This document shows positions 1-10,678 of a stretch of 64,000 nt of DNA, one piece after another. Position 1 is the stretch's first letter; the number at the start of each line of letters is the position of its first letter. Origin of the DNA: Globisporangium splendens (Eukaryota; Oomycota; Peronosporomycetes; Pythiales; Pythiaceae); the NCBI GenBank assembly GCA_006386115.1, contig VFIW01000074.1:142201-206200 (forward strand), in the 5' to 3' direction. Position numbers and translations under genes: made by a program. The notes under the pieces are model-generated. The model made no database searches and had not been told where the DNA came from. It was given only the letters and a program-made list of their open reading frames with translations.

Positions 1-2490
1 AATGCGTCACCGTCACCCATTTCATCTCGCCACTTGTCAATGGCATGCAAGCTCTCGGCGACATTGAAAAACGTACTTTGGGACGGTCGGGAGTGGCGTC
101 TTGACTTGTTTTGCGCCGAACGTGACCTGTAGTAAACAGAGTGAATGACAATTTCAGTTAGCAGCGAGATCAAAACAACGAAATATCGACACAAAAGCAC
201 TTACTTGGCTTCACTATCACTGGAACTCGAGTCGCTATCCTCTCCATCCTCGGAATCCCAGAACGAGCTGATTTCTGGAACACGCGGCCATTTTGGTCGC
301 TATCTTCTCGTGGGGAGGAGAGCGGAAAGTTGCGCCACGAAGACTCTGCTGTGCCAAGATCTAGTTTCGGTGAGAGAGCGTCCAGATTCCAGTCTTAGCC
401 ACTTGGTCCAGTCGTGAAGATGCCTTTCGACGACTTTTTCAGCGAGCACGGTCTCCATTCATCGCCTCCGTCCAAAATCAAGATATCAGCAGTTCCCGTA
501 CTCACTGAGGGTGGAGTGTACGAGGATCGACGGTGCAGAGATGGAGTCTTGGATCGAGTTTTGCCATGATCAACCGTGCCGCTCTCTTTGTCCCTCCTTG
601 TCTCCACAAACGCTTCTCGAAGGCTTGCACCATTGCGTAGCATCCCAGCCGACGTGTTTGGCCGACGCTCGGATGTTTTCGTGTGGCTCGGCGTCTTCCG
701 CCTCATACTTGCCTTGGAAGGACTAGTGTCGTTTTCTCGGTGAAAAGAGACGTGAGTCACGCCAACTTGAGACACGATGCCTTCCTGCTGCCACGCTTTG
801 AGCTCATTCAGAATAGCGTCTCGGGACTTGTGTTTCTGGGTCTCGAGCTCGTTTGCACGGTCCAGCGTGTCCGTGATGGACATTCGAGCTGGCGTTTTTG
901 GTCGCTCAAGGGCAGCAATTTGGCTGGTGCTCTCGTTATTGGACAGCTGACTGCCCTTCGATACGGAGGCAGGAGTACCTGCAATGTCTTGCTGCAGTTC
1001 CTAGGTAGCAGGATTATTTAACAACGAGTCAGGTTCACTCTCACTGCGATGGCAGCGCAGCGCACTCGTGACGTTCCCCGCAAACACGATATCCGTTCCG
1101 TGTGTCAAGCTGCTCCTCGAATCACTCTTCATCGCATCCTACGAGTTTTACAAGTTGTTCACATCAGTTTTACGATCAGCAAGTACGCCGATCACACATA
1201 CCCAAACACTTACAACAGCTGGATCAAAGCCGACAACGCGCTGTGTACTGGAGCTGCGCGATAACCTGCGGGGGCTTCGATCGTCGTAATGATTGGACAA
1301 CGACTTGATTCCATCGGCGATCAGAAGCTTGTCGTCCACTGTCGCTGGCGCCAGACTCGCTGCGGCCAGTTCATCTTGATGGGCTTTGATCGCTGCGTCA
1401 ATTTCGTCGTCGGAGATCTTCGCGCGTTCTTCTTCCGTAATAGGTTTATCGTCCAATGTCGTCAGTTGGGGGAGAAAGTTGGCTACGATCTGACGGTAAT
1501 GTGCGATCTTGCAGACTGGATTGGCTTCCAAGTTGAGTGCCGTCAACTGAGCGCAAAAGGCTAATGTGGAGAACGCGTTAGTTACTTGCTTTCTCACTCA
1601 CCTCAGCACGAAGACGAAAACTCACCCAGCTGCTCGATTTGCCCAATATCCGAAACGCAATTCCCTTCCAGATCTACCAGAGAGCATGAATATGACAGGA
1701 AATTACATTCACATATCAACGTCGAGGCAGTCGTCAGCGAATGATGTAGTACCTATGACTTGGATTTCGTCGTGCAGCGTCAATGGGCTGAGGTCGCTAA
1801 TGCCGTTGTACTGCAAATACAATTCCTGGAGACCTGTGAGCACGCCGATACCGTCGAGGTCGTTGATGCCACTTCGCATCACCCACAGAATCTGCAGCGA
1901 GTGCAACGACGTCCCCAGATCGCGAAAACTGTGCAAGGTGCTGTTTTGCAGTTTGAGCTGCTGGAGCGACGGTAGCAGCTCGCCAATGACTTCAACCGAT
2001 TGCTTCCCAGAGTCCACCGATATCTGCAGGTATGTCACGCGCGACAAATCCTGCTTCCCACTCAACTTTTGCTATAGAATACACACACATCAAACTCGGT
2101 GGTGAATCATCATCATACACAGCATTGCTAAATGGCAATACACAAGCAGTACCAGCTTTTCTTCCGTGATGTTGTCGAAAGGATTATCTGGGAGATGAAT
2201 ATCAGTCTCAGACACAAGTGCCTGGTGCTTCTTGTTGGCGCTCGGGGACAAAAGTTGTGCGCATTCCGCGCCGTCACGGGCGTCGGGTTGCAGTCCATGG
2301 GCAGCGTGCGGATCATGAACCGAGCTTTGCTTGGCTCGATCGGCTTACTGATCGACAACGGAGCGACTGCGCTGGTACTATTGCCATTAGCACTGCTACC
2401 AATTGTGAGAGACTGACTCAGCATCGCGGACGCGTCCATTTCTTCGCGGAGATCGATCGCCGGCGCGACCACACTCATGGCGACAGACAC
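1..2490 (-). CDS. LRRC56-like leucine-rich repeat protein (multi-exon, 3' end outside window)
   Basis: Product resembles LRRC56, a leucine-rich repeat protein that in flagellated eukaryotes assists intraflagellar transport and axonemal dynein assembly. Seen in sequence: an exon at about 1740-2071 encodes LRRs with LRDLGTSLHSLQILWV, LDGIGVLTGLQELYL and YNGISDLSPL, the order and spacing typical of LRRC56. A small exon (about 1627-1672) adds DLEGNCVSDIGQIEQL. The next (from about 1563 down) gives AFCAQLTALNLEANPVCK and LPQLTTLDDKPITEEE. GT-AG introns join these in frame. The 5' exon ends near 2152 (PDNPFDNITEEKL). A C-terminal Ser/Arg-rich part occupies 395-883. An acidic exon ends at 205 before a GTAAGT donor, and the last exon visible is 1-126 after a CTACAG acceptor. 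The start Met (about 2490) and the joins near 2340 and near 300-395 are uncertain. The family call rests on remembered LRRC56 features, not a search. Confidence 0.7.
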
Positions 2491-2807
2491 GACGCAGTCG
2501 ACAGACGCGCTGACTTCCTTCGCTACGACACGCCTCTCAGGACAGCGACGAAGTCACACGATACAGGAGGACTGCAGGCGTTTACCCACACTACTGAACT
2601 AGCGGCGCTTACAAGAACGCGCGGATGGCGTTATTTCCATCGAGATGCAGCGCCAATTTTGCTTATTTCTCGCCATTTCCGAATCGACTGTTCTTAGAGA
2701 GGACGTTCCCGCATTGGGCAACGCCACTCTCAGTTGCCAATCAGCAACTTAACGTACCTATTCGATAAAATACGAAACAATGCGTACCTAATGCATTCTC
2801 GCACTTA

Positions 2808-4671
2808 ATGGGAGTTGCGAGCATTCTTGGTGGTGACGAAAGGCAACAATCGATCGCAAGCATGAGCAGCGCTTCAACGGCAGCGAAAGCGGCGGCGCCA
2901 GTGCCCCACGCGCGCGCGGCGCGTGCACCTGCGACTTCTAGTAGTACTACTGCTGCTACTGGTGGTGGCGCTGATGCAGCGAGCGTGCAGCAGAAGAAGC
3001 GCCCGGCGTCGTCGTACGTGTTTCTGCGCATCAAGCGCAAGCGCCACGACGACCCCGTGGAGACACTCGTGGTGCAGAGCGAACCAGAGCTGAAGAAGCA
3101 GTCGACGCGCAAGGGTGCTACTGGTATTTCTGAGGAAGGCGAAGAGGAGAAAGGTGATAACGCGAAGACTCCTGCTGCGGCAGCGTCGCCTGCAGATCTG
3201 CTCAAGGCGTTCACGAACCTGTCGACTAAAGAGAAGAGGTACGAGCTGCTATATCTCTATGCGTAGCTTTCAGTTCTTATATTGGATGTCCACTAATTCG
3301 ACGAAGCGTTGCGCATATCAGTTTCGTGTTCAAGCGCATTGATACGATGGAGAAGCACCATCTAGAAGACGTGAGCTCGACGAAATGGACGCAACGACTC
3401 AAGCAGAAAGTGAAATCTATGAAGGAGGAACCGCGACCGGCGCTCAAAAAGAGCGGCGTTATCGTCGGACAGCAGAGTCTGGCGGCTCAGAACCGCTTGC
3501 ACCAGCAGCAGGATCGGTTGAAAGAGCGGCGCAAATCCGACGCGCAGCGATCGCGCGGACTTTCTGGCGCGGCTGCTGCTCCGTCTCCTCAGCCATCGAT
3601 CGAGATCAAACAGCAGCAGACGTTAGAGTTGCCTGGTATTCGACTCGTGGATCTGGAGACCGTGGTGCGAGCACCGTCATCGTCAGAACCGACATCGTTC
3701 GCTGCCGATGGCGCATTGTCAGATGGCGTGACTATGAACGGCGCGAAAATGCGGCCCACACGCGTGCTCAACCCGAGCGAGCGCGAAGTGGACGAAGCCA
3801 TCTGGCACGCGTTCCGAGAGAACGATTTCAGTCGGTTTTTCAAGATTTTCCACAGCCAAGCGCCCGAATCTCGACTCAACCCTGTTACGTTCCAGCGACC
3901 AGCGGACGGATCCACGATCCTCATGGCGGCTGCGATGCACGGACGTGTGGATGTGATCGAAGTCGTACTCCGATCTAGCTCCGCGAGTGCGTTGGTTCAG
4001 GACTGGGAAGGCGCGACCGCAGCATCCTTCGCAGCGCGATCGGGCTTCAAGAACGTCGAGGTTGCTCTGCGCGCCTGTGAAGACGCCGAGCGAGAGAAAG
4101 ACTACGTGTACGACGTGTACTGCGTTGACGTCACTGCAAGTACAGAACATGATAACTCGGCGCCTCCCACACCAGACGGCGATGACGCGAAGGACGCGGT
4201 AGCGAGCGCGCCGATTGTCTCGGTCAGTGCAGCGGTGCAGAAATGGCTGTCGCAGGACGCCAATTGGCAAGCAGACGAGAGCGAGAACGTGGAAGAGTAC
4301 ATGTTGGAATCCGACGCCGAAAGCAACGTGGACGAAGACGGGTACGTTGAGGTCCTTTTGAGTTTGCCTTATCTGTTGCTGTGATCTGACATATCGTGTT
4401 TGTTTTTATAGTGAGAGCGTGGACTCCAATGACGAGAACCACGCGTTTAACGACTACCCCGACGAAGAATCCGATGCTTCAGATTACGACAGTGACGATT
4501 CGGAACAGGTATGCAGTCTCGTTTTCCTACTTGGACTTTTACAGAGTTCGTTGATGCCTACACTTGCATTATGACTGTGTTTTTTGAAAATTGCAGAGCA
4601 CGGAGCACCGCCACATCTGGAAGCGACGACCAAGTGACGAAGGGGAGACGAACGATGATTCCGATTACTAG
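2808..4671 (+). CDS. Iwr1/SLC7A6OS-like RNA polymerase II nuclear-import factor, four exons
   Basis: Iwr1 (SLC7A6OS in animals) binds assembled RNA polymerase II in the cytoplasm and directs its nuclear import. Exons deduced from GT-AG borders: 2808-3238, 3322-4341, 4412-4508 and 4597-4671 (TAG). Splicing keeps one frame throughout. Family signatures seen: N-terminal YVFLRIKRKRHDDPVETLVV, then KRFVFKRIDTM made across the first intron, then YVYDVYCVD, then the acidic C-terminus with AFNDYPDEESDASDYDSDDS. Between the N-terminal part and the YDVY motif lies an unusual stretch of about 75 residues with ankyrin-like text (GSTILMAAAMHGRVDVIEVV, then GATAASFAARSGFKNVEVAL). The start at 2808 is the first ATG in frame; a Met at 2862 is an alternative. 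Introns are 83, 70 and 88 bp. The neighbour LRRC56-like gene is divergent, about 320 bp away. Confidence 0.85.
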
Positions 4672-5173
4672 ATACTTTGCTATGTGCGAACAAGACGTAA
4701 TGTAAGTTTTTAATTTCGGTGACGAAGCTGTTCAAGTTACCCTTTCGCTCCCTTTTGTGATCAGTAGCATTTGAACGAAGCAAAGACACACGCGATGAGA
4801 AACGCCGGAAGGTTGACGTTGGCGCGACTGGGCTGAATCAGGCACAGCGGATCAGGGTGACGAGGTCCAAACGAAATTCACCCACCAGACACGCAGCTCA
4901 AGAAGAATTTTGTGAGCTACAAAAATAGCAAAAACCAGCGAACGCCACTCATCATCTGCGTTCTCTGCAAGTTCCAGAAGCGATGCGACCAGCAGGATGG
5001 GCTGTCGTCCACAGGAGCTCACTGTTTCTCACGTTCTCAGCCTTTCTCAGCATCAAAAACGTGTCCAGAGCCCTTTGGCTGGTGTCTCACATCGGCACCA
5101 CGATGAAGCAGCTCTGAAAGCCATCTCATTACTCAAAACTCGGTATTTGACAACAGTCGATCACCACGCAAAC
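4672..5173. other. Intergenic, no gene recognised
   Basis: About 500 bp between the Iwr1-like gene and the first HSF-like gene. Only short ORFs without recognisable motifs are present. It presumably holds the terminator of the former and the promoter of the latter; no clear element was identified. Confidence 0.5.
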
Positions 5174-5749
5174 ATGACAGCGACGACGCCTACAAAGGTC
5201 CCCAAGTTCCTCCAATCGCTCTACGCCATCCTCCACGACGAAGACCAGAGCATCCTCACATGGTCGGTCGACGGAGTCTATTTCCAAGTGCTCGACGTCG
5301 CTCGCCTGGAACGCGAAGTGCTCCCCAAGTACTTCAAGCACAGCAAGTTCACCAGCTTCCAGCGATAACTCAACAACTTCAGCTTCCGCAAGTGGACCAA
5401 GACGCGCTCCAACGTGTGCACGTTCAGCCACGATGTGCTGGTACGATGCGAGTATCCGAGTGGTTTGAGTGCGTTGTCGGCAAAGTACCTGGCGTCGAAG
5501 AACACCTGCTCCTTCGACAACTTGAATATGACGCAGCTGTGTGCTCTAGAGTGGGTAGACGCATTAGTAATCGACGACGCGATTGAGACTTTCGCATCAG
5601 CCGACCTTGATTGCGACGCCAATGTAAGTTTGGGTCCGCTGGACTGGGAAGTAGCTGCCTCTGATTGTCTCGCTCTCGTGGACAACGGTGCCGCTGCGAC
5701 TACCACGGTTTATGACACGGAACTTTGTGACTTTATCTTGGATTTGTGA
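5174..5749 (+). pseudogene. HSF-type DNA-binding domain gene, copy 1, with in-frame TAA
   Basis: Encodes a heat-shock-factor-type winged-helix DNA-binding domain starting at ATG 5174: KVPKFLQSLYAILHDED, then ILTWSVDGVYFQVLDVARLE, then LPKYFKHSKFTSFQR. In HSFs the next residues are QLNxYxF in the recognition region. Here the codon for the invariant Gln is TAA (5366-5368), followed in the same frame by LNNFSFRKWTKTRSNVCTFS. The frame then stays open for about 127 codons to TGA at 5747-5749, ending in an acidic tail of the kind seen in transcription factors. An intron cannot easily remove the stop without deleting the essential LNNFSF segment. It is therefore a young pseudogene, a readthrough gene, or an assembly error, although the identical TAA in copy 2 (7083-7970) speaks against an error. 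Copies 1 and 2 form an inverted repeat with arms at roughly 5250-5500 and 7640-7880. Confidence 0.7.
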
Positions 5750-7082
5750 TGTCTAGTATCGAATTTTTTACGCACACAGTGCGTTTGTACTCGGTGTAAC
5801 CACACTTATTTAAAACGAGCAGCAGTTTGAATTCACTTCTTCCTGTGTTCACGCACATTGGGATCGCCCTCGTCCTAGCGCCACACTGGATGGAGAAGGG
5901 AATCATGCCTACAACGCTCGAGTCAAATATATGACTTCCAGCTTGTCGTTTCCAATGATCGTACTTTTCTGAGTTGAAGACGATCCGAACAAAGCGTCAT
6001 ATGTTTTTAAAACGGTTGGGAATTTCGTTCTCGAAGTCCAAGATGAGTGTGAAGGCAGAGACACGCAGCATCCCTCCCCGCATTGACTTGAAGGACGCAT
6101 GAATCTATGACTCAAAGGACTAATGCGTCAAATGCACAACACTTTTGATCAACTCATTCGGTTTAAGTATTCGTCTTCATAGAATTTCCAAATCGTGCTG
6201 CTGAAATGTTGGGCTCCACGACAACACCCAACACCACTGAGTTGCTGTCTTCACATTCATCTCGTCAGAGCAAGCGTCTGCAGTTTCCTCTTTCAGCACA
6301 ATCGCAGTCGTATGGAAACATCAATGGCGAATGAGAGAGATGGTCGACGAGTTTGGTATGAAATATCGCTCGTTGTCGTCGCGGTCAGTGAGACTGTCTG
6401 CGACTGCGACTGCGACTGCTGCTGTGGCTCGTGCCAGATGGCATCTTCTACTTCGCTGCTACATATTGCTTCGAGCTTTCACCACAGATGGCGCGGAACA
6501 TTCGCACTTCATTTCGAGAAAGGGATCAACATGTGGTCTGTCTCTGAGTGTGCGTGCTGGTGTGGACGTGTACACACACCTGCAGTGACGAGGACGATGA
6601 CGCTGTTGCATGCTTGGTGCTCAGTGAAACATTGATGAGTGCGTTTGGGACGCAGGCGGGAGATGGTCGCAGCAGGAGTGAGGTTCTCTGACAATGTCGA
6701 CTACCGAGGTCACCGAGTGAGGATCACACATGGATGCGGGAAGATCAACGGCCTGGCAGCGAAAAGCGTCTACGCTGTGCATGATTCATTGGAGACATGG
6801 AGTATGCAGACCGTGGAATATGCCTGTGTTATCTGTGTAGCCTCTGTCATCCTCCTCACTGCCGACGACACGACGTTGACTTACGTGACTGTAGTAGACA
6901 ACAATGCAATGCCACCGAGGCAGACAGTCAGTCAGACTACAGCCTTAACCGAAACTGGCGCAGGTTGTCTTCAAGGACAAACCATTTACTAACGAATGCA
7001 ATGAGCATAGGACAATAGATCGGTTTTATCATCATATCAGTTTCATTTAAATATTCGCCTTCTCTCTCTCTCTCTCTCGATA
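5750..7082. other. Spacer of the HSF inverted repeat, no gene recognised
   Basis: About 1.3 kb between the two HSF-like copies. Short ORFs (for example 6195-6635 and 6639-6992) have no recognisable domain and look like chance frames. A (TC)n microsatellite lies at about 7061-7078. This is the loop of a potential large palindromic arrangement. Confidence 0.5.
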
Positions 7083-7970
7083 TCAAAATGCAAGGTCGAG
7101 GATGTCGAGCTCCGTGTCAATACCTAACACCGTAGTTGGCTTGCAGTCGGCTACCACTACTGCTGTCTCACTGTCGAGCGCCGCCAAGCACGCATCAGTG
7201 ACTGCGTTACTCCAGTCCAGTTGTGTGGCCACATCAATGTCTTCACACTCGAGATTCAGCTCAAGTTCGAGCTCGAGTTCGATCGTGAGCGGACTGAGAA
7301 TCGCTGGCACATCGTGAGTGGCGCTAATGCCACCGTCAGTGCCTTGAGTCCAGTCCAGCGCCCAGAGGTCCATCACGTCCAGAGTACTGAGCGACCAGTT
7401 GCTGTCAATAGCCAGATCATCGATGCCGACGAAGAAGATATCGGCGGTTGGAATATCCGATGGCGCCGATGGGGATTCCACCACCGTTTCTTGAACTTTG
7501 TTCTTCAGCACAGTGGTCGCGGACCCCATGGATGTCTCGCTTCGCTGGCGCTTGAGCATGGGTACTGGTGTCACCGCCACTGGAGTAGACACATCGTCCG
7601 CAGCAGCCTTGGCCACGTTCGTATCGCTCGTCTTGGACGCCAGGTACTTTGCCGACAACGCACTCAAACCACTCGGATACTCGCATCATACCAGCACATC
7701 GTGGCTGAACGTGCACACGTTGGAGCGCGTCTTGGTCCACTTGCGGAAGCTGAAGTTGTTGAGTTATCGCTGGAAGCTGGTGAACTTGCTGTGCTTGAAG
7801 TACTTGGGGAGCACTTCGCGTTCCAGGCGAGCGACGTCGAGCACTTGGAAATAGACTCCGTCGGTAGACCACGAGATAATGCGAGGATCTTCATTGTGAA
7901 GGATTTCGTACAAGGATTGTAAAAACCTTGGCACCTCAGTGACTTGCTGGTTTGCTTTAGATGCTTGCAT
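7083..7970 (-). pseudogene. HSF-type DNA-binding domain gene, copy 2, with two in-frame stops
   Basis: Minus-strand paralogue of the gene at 5174-5749. From ATG 7970 it reads VPRFLQSLYEILHNEDPRII, then STDGVYFQVLDVARLEREVL, then FKHSKFTSFQR, then the same TAA (7764-7766) in place of the invariant Gln. LNNFSFRKWTKTRSNVCTFS follows in frame. A second stop, TGA (7686-7688), replaces the CGA (Arg) found at the same point in copy 1. The remaining 194 codons to 7083 are open and end in an acidic tail with repeated ELELELNLE text. The N-terminal 20 residues and the tail are diverged from copy 1, whereas the core between them is almost identical at DNA level, which suggests recent conversion of the core. 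With two stops this copy is more clearly non-functional than copy 1 unless readthrough is real. Confidence 0.7.
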
Positions 7971-8740
7971 GTCGTGCTTGTGGAGTTGTGATTCGCTTAT
8001 CTGAGACCGAGTCGTTTGAGATATGATCAAATCTTGGACGGGCTCGCGTCGACACAAACGAACGTGTGCTGAAATCGCTGTTTGGAAGAAAGTTGGAACA
8101 AGAGATCAGTTTCGCACCAGATACGATAAACAGGCCACTTAGCAGTCGCACAGCTGCCACGCAGATCCTTTGATCACACAAGTAGCTGCATCGTTGGAGA
8201 GTTTCTCACCCCAAAACCTCCACATTGAAGAGACAGACCAGCTGCATTCGTCCGATTTTCCGTCGACCAGACCATCCAATCGACTACTTTAAGGGTATCG
8301 AGCAAACGAAACTGGTCCGGGTCGCATTGCCGACGGCCGTCGATGTTCGGCGGTGTTCTAGATCTTGTGGCGCGTTCAAATGCAGTGAGCATTTCAACCG
8401 CTTCTTGTGCAACGAGAAATCATAACAATATCCTCGAGTTCGTGCTGAGCCTCTGGCTAGTCTGCCAAAGTGGCTGGTGGTATTGGAGGCCACTTGGGCA
8501 GATTTGCCAGAGACTCAGCGCGAGGTAAGATCTTGTAAAAAGTGGACTCACTTCAATCACTTTGGTGTATTCTTTTCACGTTTGGAACTAAACTTACAAC
8601 ACAAAACGTACTCCACATGGTGATGCTCTTGTCTGCTCCCATCCCCAAGCTACAGCTTATCACTCTAGTGCCTGACATTCGTTCTGCCAGGACACAGAGG
8701 ACGCTGAGGTGAGAGCAGGCATCCTTTCTTTTCTCTCCTC
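7971..8740. other. Intergenic, no gene recognised
   Basis: About 770 bp with only short overlapping frames and no recognisable motif. It must contain the upstream region of HSF-like copy 2 on minus and the 3' flank of the gene ending at 8741. Confidence 0.5.
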
Positions 8741-10678
8741 TTAGCCTAATATAATCTGACTCTGAGGCGTGAGGTCGTCCAACAGATTCACAGGGGTTCG
8801 ATCTTCGGCTGCAAGCTGCTGCTGCTGTCGAGATCGCTCCTGACGGACGGTCTGCCCCTCTTGCTGCTGCAGAGCGCTCGTCTGTAAGTTGATGGGCTGT
8901 TGTGACGCTGCGGGTTGCCCTTCCGCGCGTTTGAAAAACTGGATCGGCTCCGACTTGTCTTCTTTGTTGCGGTAGGCGTACATCACGAGGTAGCCAGGGT
9001 GGGACGAGCGCCGGGACTTGAGAAAGCCCACGGTCTTCGATCGATCGTAGACGCTCTGCAGATAGAACTTGGTCTTCGACGTGACAATCGTACCTTCCGG
9101 CACGCCGCTCACGATAAATTTCGCGCGAAGGTCGATCTTCGGGCTGAAGCAGAGCTTCTTGGACAGCGTCTGGAGACGCAAAACGTGTCCGTCGTTACGC
9201 GCGATCGAGATACAGTCGCCGCCTTGGATGATACCATCCGTCGAGTGGCCAATGATACGCAGCGCATCAGCAGGATCGATTGGAGCCGAGTCATCGATCG
9301 CCTGGCAGCGGATTCGCTTCGAGAAAATGTTCTTGGATGCTGACTTTCTGGGTTGACCGGACACCTGCACCACTTGACTCATGCTGTTCTTGAAGTTGAG
9401 ATGCAGAGTCTGGCCGCTATACAGGGCGATACGCGTCTCATCGTCGGCAGGAGAAGCGTGGTGGTGTGGTCGCACAGGGTGCGATTGCTTTCGCGGTCGG
9501 ATGATCTGGCTGAGCATTCGTGGTGGAGAGCTCATGCCGCGGTTTTGACGGCTCTTTGGGATCTCCGTCGTGCGGAACAGAGGCGTTTGGTGATTCTGGA
9601 ACGACGACTCGAATCGCGCGATCGCCTCCGCTTTGTTGCGCATTTCGTCAATGTTCACCTCTTCCTCGCTCTCGTAGTCGAGCATCGAAGACGTCGCGAC
9701 GCTACTGGTGCCATCATCAGTATCGTCGTCGTCCGTTTCCGCTGGATCCGGCTTGAAATTCACCAACGATTGCTGGAACGGGTCTTCGGATTGCGAGGCG
9801 ACAGATGCGTACGACGAGTAGAAGTTGGTGCGCGAGAAATTCAACGGAAGCGAAGGCGACGTGTGCTTCGTTGGCAGCATGTCGAGCGTGATCCCAGCTG
9901 GGATCGGCGGCGTGCCTGCAACGAAAAACTTGGTGGCATCGTCCATCGTTTGGCGTTCGGGATCCGTTTCATTCGTGTCGCAGTCCAGGAACGAATCGTT
10001 GTCGCAGTTGCGGCGATCGAGCAATGGCGGATCGTCGTAATCGTCCTCGTTGTCGAGGAGTCCGTCCATGATGTCGATCGTGTTGCTGTGGCCATCGTCG
10101 TCGTCATCGTCGGTCGTGAACGGCGATGCGCCAGCTGACTTGGACGAGTCGCGCGACTCGGTCCAGCGCATCGTGAGTCGCGAAAGAGGATTCATCTTGC
10201 GACCCTTGATGACTTCCACTCCCGACATGCGCGCATTCGAGCTGGTCGCATCGGTCTTGGCGCGGCGGCGCGTCTGCTCGGCGCTCTGGAGCATCGCGTC
10301 GAACTCTTCATCGGGGATGATCTCGCTCACCTTTGTGTACCGCTCGGTCGCACGCGGCTTGATGCGCGTGGGCGGCCGCTGGAAGAACAGGTTCGACTCG
10401 AACTCGGTCGCGATCGTCTGGCGCCGCGGACGCACAGGCGCGGCTTCCATCTCGACTTCGGGGTTCGGCGGCGAGGGCGACGCGCGATGCACCGTGACCT
10501 TGCAGAATTTCGGGTTGACGCCCATGGAGGGAAGGGGGCAAATGACGCGGACCTCTCGACTGCTGCTCCTGACTCTTCGTCGGGCGTAAAGAACGCAAGT
10601 GAGGGGCAGAGAGAGCGCTTTCTTCTCATGACGCGCGGAGAAGAGCGGAAAGGAGCGGCGGCCATGCGGAGACGACAT
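8741..10678 (-). CDS. Unrecognised 645-residue protein, low-complexity N-terminus and basic beta-rich C-terminus
   Basis: A single long minus-strand frame. The first Met is at 10678. A second Met at 10525 (MGVNPKFCKVTVHRASPSPP) is an equally good start, because the stretch before it is Arg/Ser-rich and looks non-coding. The middle is acidic and disordered (TTDDDDDDGHSNTID, DETDDDDTDDGTSSV). Residues from about 410 to 590 look folded: TLHLNFKNSMSQVVQVSGQ, FSKRIRCQAIDDSAPIDPAD, ALRIIGHSTDGIIQGGDCIS, KTKFYLQSVYDRSKTVG. The alternating short hydrophobic segments and glycines could be a beta-trefoil-like fold, but that is only an impression. The C-terminus is Gln-rich. No family was recognised. 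GC-rich codon use and consistent reading support a real gene. Confidence 0.7.
   Translation of the reverse strand: MSSPHGRRSFPLFSARHEKKALSLPLTCVLYARRRVRSSSREVRVICPLPSMGVNPKFCKVTVHRASPSPPNPEVEMEAAPVRPRRQTIATEFESNLFFQRPPTRIKPRATERYTKVSEIIPDEEFDAMLQSAEQTRRRAKTDATSSNARMSGVEVIKGRKMNPLSRLTMRWTESRDSSKSAGASPFTTDDDDDDGHSNTIDIMDGLLDNEDDYDDPPLLDRRNCDNDSFLDCDTNETDPERQTMDDATKFFVAGTPPIPAGITLDMLPTKHTSPSLPLNFSRTNFYSSYASVASQSEDPFQQSLVNFKPDPAETDDDDTDDGTSSVATSSMLDYESEEEVNIDEMRNKAEAIARFESSFQNHQTPLFRTTEIPKSRQNRGMSSPPRMLSQIIRPRKQSHPVRPHHHASPADDETRIALYSGQTLHLNFKNSMSQVVQVSGQPRKSASKNIFSKRIRCQAIDDSAPIDPADALRIIGHSTDGIIQGGDCISIARNDGHVLRLQTLSKKLCFSPKIDLRAKFIVSGVPEGTIVTSKTKFYLQSVYDRSKTVGFLKSRRSSHPGYLVMYAYRNKEDKSEPIQFFKRAEGQPAASQQPINLQTSALQQQEGQTVRQERSRQQQQLAAEDRTPVNLLDDLTPQSQIILG

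Noticed and set aside
9353..10138. 261-codon plus-strand ORF
   Set aside because: Antisense to the 645-residue minus gene, with Arg/Val-rich text lacking any domain.
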